DNA of 64,000 nt from assembly GCA_007449985.2 (NCBI GenBank), contig VIIQ02000693.1, positions 62,001 through 126,000 on the forward strand, given 5' to 3'. Under the pieces are notes generated by a model. It made no database searches. It was not told the DNA's origin and was given only the letters and a program-made list of their open reading frames with translations. Made by a program: the position numbers and the translations under genes. Below, in pieces: positions 11,617 through 24,400 of this stretch; the stretch's first letter is position 1; each line of letters starts with the position of its first letter. Source of the stretch: Desmodesmus armatus (lineage: Eukaryota > Chlorophyta > Chlorophyceae > Sphaeropleales > Scenedesmaceae).

Positions 11617-14600
11617 GGCGGCGGTTGGGTCAGGAGCTCCTGGGGCTCAGGAGATCCCAGATCGCTGTCTGTCTCAGAGGTACCCCCTGGCAGCAGCAGA
11701 TCCAGATCTGTGATCAAATCTTCCAATGCATCAAGCTCATCAACAACAATACCCGAGCTAGCAGGGCCCACCAGCACCGCATCATGGCTGCTGGACAACC
11801 GGCCTGACAGCGGCTGCTGATTCTGCTTCTGCTGGCTGCTGCTGCTTGCCCCGCCGTCCTCCCCCTGCACCTGCTGCGCCTTACTGCCGCTACTGCTGCT
11901 GGCGGCTTCACCCCCTGCAGCACCAGCGCTGCTGGCAGCTGCGGCATCTGCATTCTCGCCGTTTTCACCATCTACTGCTGAGATGGCAAGCTCAGCTGCT
12001 GCCTCTGTGGCTGCGAGAGTCCGGGGGCCCATGGGGCCCGGCAGAAGCTCGTGCCGCTGCGTACCGCCGACAGTGGTCTGGCGAGACAGGTGCTTGCTGC
12101 TGAAGGAAGCGGCGCGGCCGCTGCGTACAAACTCCTCGCGCGCTGCTACTGTGGCGGCCTGGAGCTCTGCGTCTGTGGCTGTGCTGCTGAGTGCTGCTGC
12201 AAAAACCTTTCGGTGCATGTGCAGGGGCCAGGACAGCGGCTTGACCTGCATGGCAGCACATTATAGATCCCTGAGGTGCCTCGATACTGCCTTGCACCCC
12301 CTCCCCCATGCACCCACACCCCCACGACTACCACCACAGGGGTTTCAGCCATACATGCCTGGTGAATACATCTGGCTGGAAACACCCCCTGACTGTGTCC
12401 GAGTCCCAGGCTGTTTCTGACAGGCCCTCATGCATGCCGTTTACCATGTTGTACCCACCTTTAGGTAGGTGATGAGCTCTGCTAAGCCTGACTGTGTTGG
12501 AGACTGCAATAAGTCCCAGGATGTCTCTCGCCCTCCCTAAACCCCAAACCCTAAACCTCATGCATGCCCACACCCACCTTGAGGTAGGTGGTGAGCTCTG
12601 CTAAGCCTGACTGTGTTGGAGACTGCAATAAGTCCCAGGACGTCTCTCACACGCCCTCCCTAAACCCCAAACCCTAAACCTCATGCATGCCCATACCCAC
12701 CTTGAGGTACGTGATGAGCTCCTCAAAGTCATCAAGTTCCAGCAGCCTGGCGCTGAGTGCCTCCATGACTGCCAGGCCCATGCGGGGTAGCATGGCATCG
12801 CTGTCAGACTGCAGCAGCACGTCCAGCACTCGCGCGGCAACCTACACAGCACCGACAACAGGCATGGCTTCAACAAGCTAGGCCGACAAGCCATCGACGT
12901 ACATGGACTGCATGCATGCTATTGACAGCGACCCACGCTGCAACCTGCACAGCGCGACACCACCAACAGGCATGGCTCAGTCGAGTTGAGCTGGTGAAAT
13001 GACAAGCTAGTAGACGTCCATGGACTGCATGCATGCATAGGTGTAAAACCATACTGAGCACGTTGGTGGCTAGCCGACAGATGTACCAGCGACGTTTTCG
13101 TGGCGGCTTGCATGTGCACGCCATGCATGGCTTCGACAAGCTGGGCTGACAAGCTAGCGGTCGTGCATGGACTGCATGCATGCATATGCAAGCATACTGA
13201 GCACGTTGGTGGCTAGCTGACAGATGTAACAGCATCTTTTCCACGGCAGCCAGCATGCGTGCACACCATGCACGGCTCACGCAAGCCATGCCGACGAGCT
13301 AGTCCACACGTACATGGACAGGATAGGGGCATGCATAGGTCGTCATGAGCCACTGCGCGGCATACAGCAGCGCAGGCAGGCCCGCGTCCAGCAGGTGCTG
13401 GTGCAGCTGAGGCTGGTGGCTCGACAGCAGTAGCTCAAAGCAGGACAGCTCCAGCTTGAGGTGCTCCAAGCCTGGCAGGTAGTAGCGGCGAAGGTTGGGG
13501 CCCTCAGGGCTCATCAGCCGCTGGAACAACCTGTGAGAGAGACAGCATGTATGCATGCATGCACGCATGGAAAACGTAACAGCTCGTCAGCCCTGACCTC
13601 ACGATGTGTTCCATCACTGCAGGCGGAGTTGTTGATGGTTCACAGTGCTGGGTGATGACAGTGGGCATGCTGAGTGCCGCCTTGCGCCACAAGAAGGGGC
13701 GGCAGGTATTGTGGCATATAGGATTGTATACAGCTGGCATGTCGGCCGGCGTACACGGCGCATGGGGATCCGCACACCGGTCCTAGGCATGGCACTACGG
13801 CCCAGCTTGCGATCCTGTCCCATAAGCTGCACTGCTGCTGGCCCAGGTGGCACCGGAACCAGGCCCCACCTGAAAGCTGGCTCCTCAGGCATGTACATCA
13901 GCAGCACACCTGCAGCAAAGGCCATGCCCTGACAGTACCCCACCTGCATCAAAGCACAGTACAGCACAGCACACCAACTCAATTACGTCACAAGCATGTG
14001 CGCTTCTTGATAAGGCTTGCTTGTCCAGACAAACCCACGACTTGTCCGGATACACTGCACAATATTTTTTCTACACCATGCATGTGGATCAGTTGCGCGA
14101 TTGCCCTAGAAATGCTACCTTGTAGCACCTGTGTCTCAATCCGATGCATTTTCAATGTGAAGCTGGGTCATTGTGTGTTGCTGCCAGTACCCACCTCTGG
14201 GTCTGCTGCTGCATACGCCTTGAGCACACGTAGCAGCTTCTGCTGCCCCGCCGCCGTGTTGAAGAATGGGTGCTCAGGGAAGGTGCGCGGGACATCACGC
14301 AAAATCACCTCCTCTATGCTGCCACACCCTGGCGCACAGGACAACAGCACAGACACGGCAGTGCAGGCCAACAGCACATATCATCAGCACAGATTACAGG
14401 GCACATCATCAGCACAAATCAGCAGCACCAGATACGGCGGTGCTAGGCAGCCTCAGGAACGGGGCTAGATACGGGGCCACGAGGGTGAGGGCAAGCTGTA
14501 TCCATTCTGCCTCACGCCGGGTCATACACAAGTCACAATACCATGTCTGCTCAACGGCGAACACTGTGATCATACGAGCCTCACGAGCCTTCGAGGCAAC

Positions 14601-17600
14601 AGAGATCCCACAGACACAACCGCCGACAGCCGCACCTGCTTCCTGCAGCTCTGAATACTGTGTGCCGTCAGTGGGGCTGTCAGGGATGCCCTCCCCTGCC
14701 ACCCACGGAACCTCCAGCATGGCCTGGAACACAGCCTGCTGGGCCGCACGGTGGCCATCCAGGCCAGCTGCATGCAGCGACACCAGCAGCAGCAGGGGCA
14801 GAGCACTAGGCTGACTTGAGCATTGAAGTTCGCCACAAATGCAGGGCTGCTAGGCCAACAGCTGAGCAAGTCACGAAAACAAACTCCTAGATGCTGACCA
14901 GCACAGAGCGGGCAACAAAGCTGCACCAAGTGCCCACGCTGGTGGAAGTAGTGTCCCCCACTGCACCACAATCGCACAGCCACCTGCGTGGCTCTGACGC
15001 CACAACATGGCAAGTAGTCCCAGCACGGGCATGAGGCGCCAAACCCACCCCCACCACATCTGACTGTCATGATGATCATGCTCAGATGAGTGGCCAATGA
15101 TGTGTCACTACACAGCAACACGCTTTTACCTTCCTCGGCCATAGATTCCACCAGTGTTCTGACTGTGTCCAGCGCCTCTGCACTGCTGTCAGGCTTCACA
15201 GACGGCACATCACGCGACACCATCTCCCAGCCCTCGCCATCTGCAGAACTGTGCGAGGGACCTGCAACAGCCACGCCCGCTGCTACTGCCGCTGCTGCTT
15301 GGCTGCCAGCCTCAGCACCAGCTGCTGCAGTGCTGCTACCGCTGTCGTCTGTTACACCTGCTGCTGCTGCCTCCGCGCTGTCAGCCGGTGCTGCTGGCAC
15401 TGCTGTTGGCGACCCTGCCGATGCATCGCTGGGTGGGTCCCAGGGGCTGGGTGCCAGCACACCCCCAGCAAGACTAACTCCCTCCGCAGAGCCAGCAGCT
15501 GCACCAGCAGCAGCAACATCTGCTGCATTCAAAGGAGTGTCCATAGATGTCACATTGTGACCGGAGGTCCATGGGCTGGGTGCTTTGGGCAGCACTGATG
15601 CAGCAGCCGCCTCTGCTGCTTCTGCAGTAGGTGCGCCGGCAGCAGCCTTAGGTGCTGGGCTGGCAGCGACATCACCCGCCGCCTGTGCTGCTGTTGCTGA
15701 GGGCTGCTGCTGCAGCAGGGCGTCTATCTCCGGGATGCTGTCCTCTGTACTGCCTGGCTGCTGGGAGCTGGGCTGCATGGCTTCACCTGCTGCTGCTGTG
15801 CCTGCTGGGGTGTCTGCCCGGTTAGTGTCACCGCCAGCGCTGCTGGAGCCTCCTGCATGCTCCTGCTGTCGTGCTGGTGCTGCAACCGTTGAAGGTGGCA
15901 CGGGGTCCAGAGCTTGAGAGCTGCTTGCGGCATACGGTGCAAATGGTGAACCTGCCGAGCTTTCAGCAACAGGTGCTGGGGGGTCTGCTGAGAAGCTGCC
16001 TGGTGCTTGGCTGTCATGTGCTGCAGGTGTTGCCGGCCTGCTGCTGCTGCTGCCTGCGTGAGAGTCGCTTGCGCCCTGCTGGTGGTGCCCGTTGCTGGAT
16101 GCTGCTGGTATGGCGGCTGAGCTTGCACTCTTCTTCTGCAGCAGAAGCAGACAAAAAATAACAACAGGATGTTGCTCCAGCAGGCCAATGCTGACTCACC
16201 AACCAACACTTGAAGCCCACTGCCCATCACACAAGCCTCTCTGGCTGCAATGGAAAAGCGTGGGCACCCGAAGTCACACGGTAGCTGTGGTTCACCAAGT
16301 GGCCATCTCATGCGCAGCCTGTCTGACCAGCGCTGCTGCCAGCCGCATCCATTTTGTGCCTGCGCTGTTGCGTCCATGAAGCCGTGTACGTGCGCGGGTG
16401 CATCAGCTGCATCCTGTACATGCGCTGCTGCGCCAGCAGCATGCATGCTGTGCATCTGCGCCTGTGATGGTGCGCCACCGCATGCATGCTGTACCTCTGC
16501 GCCTGCGCTGCTGGGCCAGCTGCATGCATGCGTCCTGCACTAGTGCCTGCACTGGTGCGCCACTACATGCATGCTGTACCTAGGCCTGTGCTGACTCACC
16601 AGGAGCTGCTGCGCCAAGTCTGGCCGCTCCAGTAGCACATACCAGAAGCGTGAGCGCATCTCCTGAGGCATGTCCTCAAACACCTGCAGATGACCAGAGT
16701 CGCAGTGATCGCCGCACACACATTAAGCTGCAGGCTTGACAAGCCCACATGTGGTGGGTGTCAGGCGCTGCTGGCACTACACCCTATGTCAGCTGCCAAC
16801 CAGGACCCGAGCCTTTGCATACATGCATCGTGGCAATACTGTCACAGGCTGGGTGGTAGGGCTGGTGGCAGCTAGCTGCGGCTGCAAGTGTGACGTGGCT
16901 GCCACTTGTCAGCCTTGCAGGGTCACCTGGTCTCCTATCTGGATGTCGACCGGCAGTTTGTGATGGTGCTCCAGCTCTGACGCCAGGTCCCGCTGCTGCT
17001 GCTGGCGCTGGAAGTCCTGAATCTGGCGCTCGATGTTGCGCAACACGGACTGCATGCAATATACCCGCAGGACAGGATCAGACCACACAGCAGTTGCCGT
17101 GCACACTTGGCCAACCACGTTGACCAGCTGCAACCCCAGATATACTGCGGCATCTGCATAACCATGATGCATCCGGGTCCCGAGCTGTGCCCACACATTG
17201 CCTCCTGTGGCCATGTCCAGCTACCGAACGCCTCCTGCCCAACTGTTCCCAACCCTGCTACATTGACCATAAAGCTGTCTGAGTCTTACCTGCAGCTGGC
17301 GAGCCCCCGCCCCAAACCTTGCCTTGGCGCCCTGCTGAATGGTCCTGCCCAAAGCATCTGCGCCGGCCTCCAGCCCTACACGCAAGCAGTCACAAGGACA
17401 GCACATCGCAGGAGCAGTACAGCAGACAGTGGCAGCAGCTGTTCGTTCCCACGTGCCGCACACAGAGCATGTAAGAGACGACGGTGACCAATGCATCAGC
17501 ACGATCGGTTTGTGTTGAGAGGCGCAGTCGTCGCACATGTGCATGCAGTGCCCAGCTGCTGACTGTGGTACTGCTCCACGCCGTGCTCCATGCAGCTGCC

Positions 17601-17932
17601 TCCTCAGCGTGCTTTGGATGAAGATGCGTGGCTGCTCACCCCTTTGCGCCTCGTTGATGCCTCTGCTGGCTTCCTGCACAATATATTGGGCGCCTTTCCT
17701 GTACCATTCACAAGACCAGCTCCATGTGGGTAGGTGAGGAAGCAGCAGTGATTTCAACCCCCTCCACCGTGCCCCCTGCATCACACATGTTCATGCTGGC
17801 AGCACACGTATGCCCAACCCACCTGCGAAGGTCTGCATCCACAAGCAGCTCCCCAGCTGAAGACACCACCTCTGCTATCTGCCCCAGTGCGTCAGCAAAC
17901 CCAGACAGGAAGTTCTTCCTCCTGGGGGCCAT
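11577..17932 (-). CDS. TBC-domain Rab GTPase-activating protein with a split domain
   Basis: Twelve minus-strand exons: 17823-17932, 17640-17698, 17290-17375, 16927-17049, 16600-16683, 15130-16135, 14636-14767, 14195-14328, 13870-13943, 13314-13530, 12701-12841, 11577-12245. Phases all match and give 944 aa. TBC proteins speed GTP hydrolysis by Rab GTPases in membrane traffic. TBC signatures: RSRFWYVLL (residues 136-144), DVPRTF with the arginine finger R548, YCQGMAFAAG with the glutamine finger Q583, PGLEHLKLELSCFELLL, AAQWLMTTY and RVLDVLLQ. Both catalytic fingers are present, so GAP activity is expected. Residues ~155-489 form a Ser/Ala/Pro-rich insert inside the domain, between the RFW helix and DVPRT. 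The N-terminus (1-125) is helical and Gln-rich; the C-terminus ends in poly-Gln. The start is the ATG at 17932, with in-phase donor AG|GTGGGT. Which Rab it acts on is unknown. Confidence 0.9.
12450..12715. repeat. Tandem repeat copying an exon-donor junction of the TBC gene
   Basis: Units of about 119-123 bp repeat up to the exon boundary at 12700/12701. Each copy carries a version of the last ~21 exon bases (read on the minus strand as GAGCTCACCACCTACCTCAAG or close) followed by GTGGGT. Copied boundaries fall at 12577/12578 and 12458/12459. Between them are near-identical stretches including 'accctaaacc'. Confidence 0.75.
12860..13325. repeat. Degenerate tandem repeat filling a TBC intron up to its donor
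   Basis: Four imperfect copies (about 12862-12931, 12969-13075, 13119-13215, 13264-13325) share 'ggcatggct', 'acaagc', 'catggactgcatgcatgc' and 'tactgagcacgttggtggct' blocks. The last copy runs into the splice donor of the exon ending at 13314; the first also keeps 'acgtacatggac', the donor-flanking sequence. Confidence 0.6.
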
Positions 17933-18490
17933 TGGGCGTTGCTGCAGGTTCTAGGGGTCACTGGTATGCTGTCTTGACACACTTCACTTCCGAATTGACA
18001 CACCACGACGCCATAACGCCAGGTTTGCTGTGTTGTTGTCCTTGCCGATCACACAGTCATTGTTCCGAGCTTGCCCTTTGGCAACAGGCATCAAAAACCC
18101 GCTGCATACGCGCTCGGTGCTTCGAAAACTACCTGTCCCTGCCTTACGACAGCTATCGGGGCAGTGGTGGCAGTTACGTGTCAGTTGTGGTGTCGGTTCA
18201 TCTGCCTCGACTTCGATGAAGACCTTCGATCAAGACCAATCAAGCGAGGATCATCTTCGACAATCATTTAGTTATCTGTATCATCCTGCTCGCCCACCAG
18301 GAAGCAATACAATTTGAGCCCGCCACAACAGCTGTGTTCATCATTTAACCCTCTGCAACGAGAGAAGCCAGTACTGGTGAATCAAAAGCTGGTTTGTGGT
18401 CACTCTCAAGTCTCAGGCGTGCCCTCAGTAGCAGTGTGCAGTCAAGCCAGGGCGTTGGAAGTGATCATGTGGCTTGGTTGAAACACTGAG
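17933..18490. promoter_or_regulatory. Divergent intergenic promoter region
   Basis: These 558 bp separate the start codons of the TBC gene (minus) and the giant ectodomain protein gene (plus), so both promoters lie here. I see no clear TATA box for either. Confidence 0.5.
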
Positions 18491-21400
18491 ATGGAGCCAG
18501 GTTCACCATCCAGGGGACGACAACATTCAGGTAAGGATGCCAAATCATTAGTTTGGCTCCATAAACCCTTGCATGTTGGAGTGGCGTGCTGTTGTTGTTG
18601 TTGGACAGCATCAGCAGCAGCGTGGTGCTGTGCAAGTTCTTGCATAATTTCATACACATGGCTTGGCCTGATTACCGCCTTGATAACCCAAACCTTATAT
18701 TCAAATGTCGCAGACAGTCCCTTGGAGCAAGCAGCAGCGTTCAGTCCGTTGTCAGCTGGCGTGCATGGCCAGCGCAGCAGAGGCAGCCTGGGCAGCCCGC
18801 GCAGCAGCAGAGACAGCCTGCTGGACTCAGAGGCGCAGCAGCCCTCGCAGCAGCAGCTGCCACAGCTGCCGCAGATACAGACGCAGCCACAGCAGTGGCA
18901 GCAGCAGGACGTGGCAGGGGCACAGCCTGTCCAGCAGCAGCAGGTGCACGGCACGGCATATGTGTCAGTGAGTGGTCGAGCAGGTCAGGATGGCAGCCCA
19001 CGCTCGCCCTCACGGCTACGGTACGTCCGCAAGGACTCTGCGGCTGCAGTAACACCAGCAGCTGCAACAGCACCCAAGCTGCCAGACTTCTTGCAAGTGC
19101 AGGAGCTGCCGCCAGGAGTGCTGCATGAAGTGAGTGCTGGGGTCCGCGCTGTGTTGTTGTTTGCCTGCCAGGTGCTGGGCTGTGCGCCATGCAGCGACAT
19201 GTTCATCAGTGCCACGGCTGGCAGCAGCAAAGTGCCAATCATTGCAGCAGCATGCAGCACTGGAGTCTTGCAGGCTGCCACTGATGCTGTGGTCCGTACA
19301 CAAGTGCAGATAGTGATCCAGTTACACGTGAAGTGAGACTGCAGCAGTGCCCTGCATTGGTGCCGCGTTCTCTTAGCCCATTCATGGAAGTCAATCCGTG
19401 GCAGACAGCCCTGTCAGGCCGCATGCCTCATGCCTGCCTTTTGGCCCGATGTTGACTTTGTCAACCTTGCAGGATGAGGTTGAGATAGTTCACCAGGAGG
19501 GAGACGAGGTCACACGTCAGGCTGATGTGGAGGACAAGATCATCCGGCAGGTGGACCAGCTGGTGGATTACTTCAACAGCCTGTTCCATGATGACCAGCT
19601 GGACATCAAGTGAGCCCTTTGTGTGTTGACTGTTCGCATGGATTCTGTTGTTTGTGTGGGCATATGCATGCATGTTTCACAGGGCGAGGTGAAGATCAGC
19701 AGCAAGGCGCTGCCAAGGGACTGGTTGCACAGCAGTGCTGATGCTCGCGTACCAGCAGCAGGAGCAGGTGGTACTGTCAACCAGGTACTGTCAACACTAT
19801 GGCAGTTGACTCCAGGGCAGCCAAGCTGACGGACACTCAGCAGGAGAAGCACCTTTAGTTGGAAGAACACCCCTTGCAATCAGCAGCTCTGCTGTGAGTG
19901 CCGCAGCTGCCTGCTGGGTCAAGGTGTGCAGACCTTGACGGCCAGGGTTACGGTTATGGGAAGCGCTGACTGTATGATGTGTGTGTGCTGCTGCAGCTCG
20001 CTGGAGCAGACGCTGGCCAACCGTGACATGGAGCTCAGCCGCAAGAACCTGCTGATACAGCAGCTTATGGCAGCGCGGCAGCACCACCAGCAGGAGATAC
20101 ACTATGATGATGGGTAAGTCCTGCAACATCAGTCCCAGAGCAGCAGCATACCGGCAGCCGTTACTGCGTGCCCAGCAGTGATGTCATGCTGTGCCTGCAT
20201 CCATGCTGCTGCTTCAGCTGTTGGTGTATGTGCTGCTGCTTCAGCTGATGGTGAGATTGGCACCAGCTCCAATCCCCCTCCCCTGCTGTGAGCTGGGCAC
20301 AAGCATTCTTTGCTTTACCTGCAGATTGTGGGCTGCAATCAAGCGGTCATGGCAGCGCAGCCGCTGCTGCTGGCTCATGGTGTTGCTGCTGCTGGTGGCG
20401 CTGGTGCTGGTGATTGCCCTTCCAGCTGCGCTGGTCAAACAGCCAGGTCCAACAGCCCCAGCCTTCCTATACACACCCAAGCAGCTGACCTCCAGTAATG
20501 TCACCATGGACTTCCAGCTAGCAGTCGACAAGGCAGCAGTCGTGCACTATGTGTTACTGCAAAGGTCTGCTGACGGCAGCCCGTCCGGCTGGAGCAAGAT
20601 GGCGGCGACGGACGTGCAGCTTGCTTCTCAAGGGTTAGGCTTCAGCAGCTTCGAGGTGAGCAGGCCCTGGTGGTGGGGCGCACCGCCTGCATGCAGTGCA
20701 GGCTGCATGTGCCAGATAGCAGCGCCTGCCAAGCTGGCCCGTTGCCGTTCAGCGACATGTGACCCATGGCTGCGGCTGCTAGCCCGGGGGTGTAGCTGAG
20801 GTCAGAGACATCAGAATGTTTGACACAGTTTCATGTGGTCTGCGATGTCCTGCTGCCGCAGCCCAAGATCGCTGCGTGTGGCATGCTGTACGCGGGTGCC
20901 AACACAGACAGCAGCTTCTCTGTGGTTACCACAGACACACCCGAGTGCCAGCAGCAGCAGGCCCTGGGAGCGAACGGCGGCCAGCACAGCTGCTCGCGCT
21001 GCCCCGTCATCTACTCAGACACAGAGTATGACATGCTGCTTGTGGCGGAGGCTTCAGGCGCTGTGTCTGGGGCCCAGCACATCCAAGTGAGTGTCCAGTG
21101 TGATATTTTACACTTTTTTGGTCTTTTTTGGGGCAGCTGTAGGTGCTTGCCTGCCTGGTACGTCCTCTCAGCTGGCAGCGCGCCAAGCCTTGTCTGATGG
21201 ATCTCACAGCTAGCGTTCAGGTCCTTGTTGCGAGCAACCTGGCTGCAAGAGCAGCACTACTGAGGCTTTATCTCACCAAAGCCCGGAGCCTTGAACACTG
21301 GCATTCAGATGCCTGGACAATGTGTGTTTGCGTGGCAACACATCAACCCCAATCTGCATGGCATCGCAAAAGTACACAACTGATCTGCACATTGGGCTTG

Positions 21401-24400
21401 TGCTTGCAGGCGTCCACTGGCACCTTGCCTGTCCGCAGCAGCAAGGCCCCAGCACTGAAGGGAGGTGCATCCGTGCGGGCCACCAGCACTGGCGTGGCTG
21501 AGGCAACCTTTGACCTCACATTCCAAGTCAATGCAGCTGGCACTGTGCAGTTCCTGGTGATGTATGCCAAGGTCTACGCGCGCTTCATGGACACCTACGT
21601 GGTGTTTGACAATGCAGTGAGTGATGTCACCCTCACGTGCTGGCCTGCTAGGCTGTGGTGGTGTGCAGCATCATGTGTCAGGGATTCCACAGCGTGTTAC
21701 TACTTTTGGCACCCTGTGGGGCCATGATATTAGGCTGGCGGGATTTTTGGAGGGTGTATTTGGGGGAGGGGAGTGCGTACACAGCACCGTACGACCCGTG
21801 TCAGGACATGTACTGCATGAGGCAAACCGTCTTGACACGTTTTACGAATTTTTGGCGCCGTGATTCAATTTTTTTGAACCTGTGGTATTCTAAGCCACGG
21901 CGCGCAACCCACAGGGCCCTGTGGACTGCTCTGCGTGCTTTGTCAACAGGTGACAGACCCCGCCCCTCTGCTGGACGGCTCCATCGACAGCTTCCAAAAT
22001 GGTGTGGTCGCCCGCGGACACATCACTGTGCAGCAGCCAGGCGTCGACCACACCTGCACCATTGGTGGTTCAGCGGCAGGCACCACCTGCACGTGCAAGC
22101 CAGCCGCTACATGCGTCCAGGAAGCAACCTGCTTTGGGTCTTTGTGTGACTACAGCAAGGTCTCGCTGGCACCCAGCACGGCTTACAAGGTAGGCTGCAT
22201 TGTTGTTTTCTTCAAGCAATTCAGTGATACCCCAGCCTGAAGCAGTTGTGCTACTGCCAGCGCTGCACACTGTGCACGCAGTGCGTCTTCACTCATGGTC
22301 ACATGACCGCTTTGAACACCACACTATGCCTGGCAAGCTGGGCTGGTGCCTGCAGCTGCATCGTTTGCAGCGGCTCTTGGCTGACAGGCATGTTGTGCAT
22401 TGCGGCAATCTGTGCCTGGTCAGGTGGTACTGATGCCCGTCAGTTTGGATGGACAGGACCGAGGATCACCAGCACAGCTCCCACCCTTCAGCACAGGTGA
22501 TGCCCTTGAACCACCACGGCTGTCGGAGGGGCTGGGGATCAACCCGGTGGTGGGACCGGACCGCTTCAGTGTGTTCAACATCTCACAGGACAAGCCGGGC
22601 TTTGCCTATCTGCTGGTGACAAAACCCACCAATCAGGTCAACAGCCAGGTGAGCAGTGCCATGCCATGTTGACCACGACTTGTTTGTCAGTCCGGATACG
22701 CGCTGCCTCAGGTGTTGCGATTGCTGTGTTGCTTAGAGTGCCAGGTACCTGGCCCAGTGACTGCCATCCAACGGTGGACCTTGGCATGTGATTGGTCCAA
22801 TTTAGAGCATGGTTGCAAGAGTTGTTGTGCTGCACGGCAGCCAACCAAGTGCACGGCAGGCAGAAGAGGTGACAATGATACCCAACTGAGTTACAACCAT
22901 CAAGTGCTTGGCATGACGACAGGCTTGAAAAGTGCGTTCCGGCACGCACATAGTGGTAAACGTGTTTATCATAATGGTGTGTCTGCCGCCATTGTTGATG
23001 AGATTCATTCCAGGTAGCTGTATAACAAAACACTGTGTACATCTTAGTAACCTGAACCTGGACCCGTTCATGGTCTGCAGGTGCCCGCTGGTACTGCCAC
23101 GGCGTTCCGGCAGGTGCCAGGTGCCACACGATCGCGTGGCATGAAAGGCAGGCAGCTGACTCAGACTGCCACTCCTGCCTCCAACCTCGTGATCTTGCCG
23201 CCGGAGCAAGGTGCCAGCAGCAGCGGTGCAGCCTTCCTGCCGCCCTGCAGGATGCAGCTCCCCTGTGAGGCGTATGTGGGGACGGCAAGGGAGTATGTTG
23301 ACGAGGCAGTGGTGTTTCAGAAGTGTGTGCCAGTTGCCAAGATCACCGAGGAGACGCATGCGCTGGTTACATCGCTTGCCAACAACACCCTGTACAAGGT
23401 CACCATCATTCCCACGGATCTCAACAAGTAAGCTGCCGCCTGTTGTGGTGTCCCGACCGACTGCAGCTTTGGCCTTATGCTGTGAGATATCTCATCGATT
23501 CAAAATCGATCTGCCCATATGTTCACAGAAACCCAGTCATGTGTGTTGCCACAAGTATGCAGCACATGCAAGTGCTGGCTTCATGGTACTGAACCAGCCG
23601 GTGGCCTTGCTGTTTTGGCTCGCAGCAATCAAGACGCATGGATGGCCTTCGTGCGCACCCAAGACCTGGCTCCACCCGTCTTGACAATCGTCGACACGCC
23701 CCCACCAGACTTTGACAGCTTTTCCATCACCACACACTTGGATGAGCCCGGCACCCTGTACGCAACACTGCTGCTGAAGAGCCAGGCAGGGCAGGTCACA
23801 GGCAACGCAGCCTGCCCTCCCTCCTTCCAGGTGGGGGCAAACTTTGCACAGTGTGCTGGGATGGTGTAGCGCAAGGCAGATACTATTGACAAGCTTGCAC
23901 CCCACTGACTGTTCTATGTAACATTCAATTACTGACTGGCTTACATGCCACTGCCAAGAATACAGTCCATATTGCACACGAACAGGCATGACCTCCTGTG
24001 TTGATGCTTGACTGCAGGGACCTCTGGTGGGGCAGAACACATACCCAATGCCTGTGGCACTTGCCAACAGCAACGTCAGCTGGTCAGGCTTGACCGCCAA
24101 CACAGACTACATCCTACGGCTGATCGCAGTTGATGCTGTTGGCAACTGCCAGCCTGCCTTCACTGACCTGCCAGTGCACACACTGGACAACATCCCGCCC
24201 AACACACTGGTGTTTGAAGTGGTTGACATCGGCGGCACTACTGCAGGCTTACAGGTTGCACTAGATGAGCCAGGGACGGTGTTCTTTGCTGTAGTACCAA
24301 AAGGCACAGAATGTCCAGCTCCTGCTGTGCTATTTGCGGCAGCGACCACGATGCCTCCAGGGGCTGCTGCAGCAGGGAGCGTTGCGGTGCCCCTTGGGAG

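Noticed and set aside
19680..19830. Candidate exon after 'ttcacag' in the giant gene
   Set aside because: It puts a stop in frame. Exons 19473-19609 and 19997-20113 join directly in phase 2.
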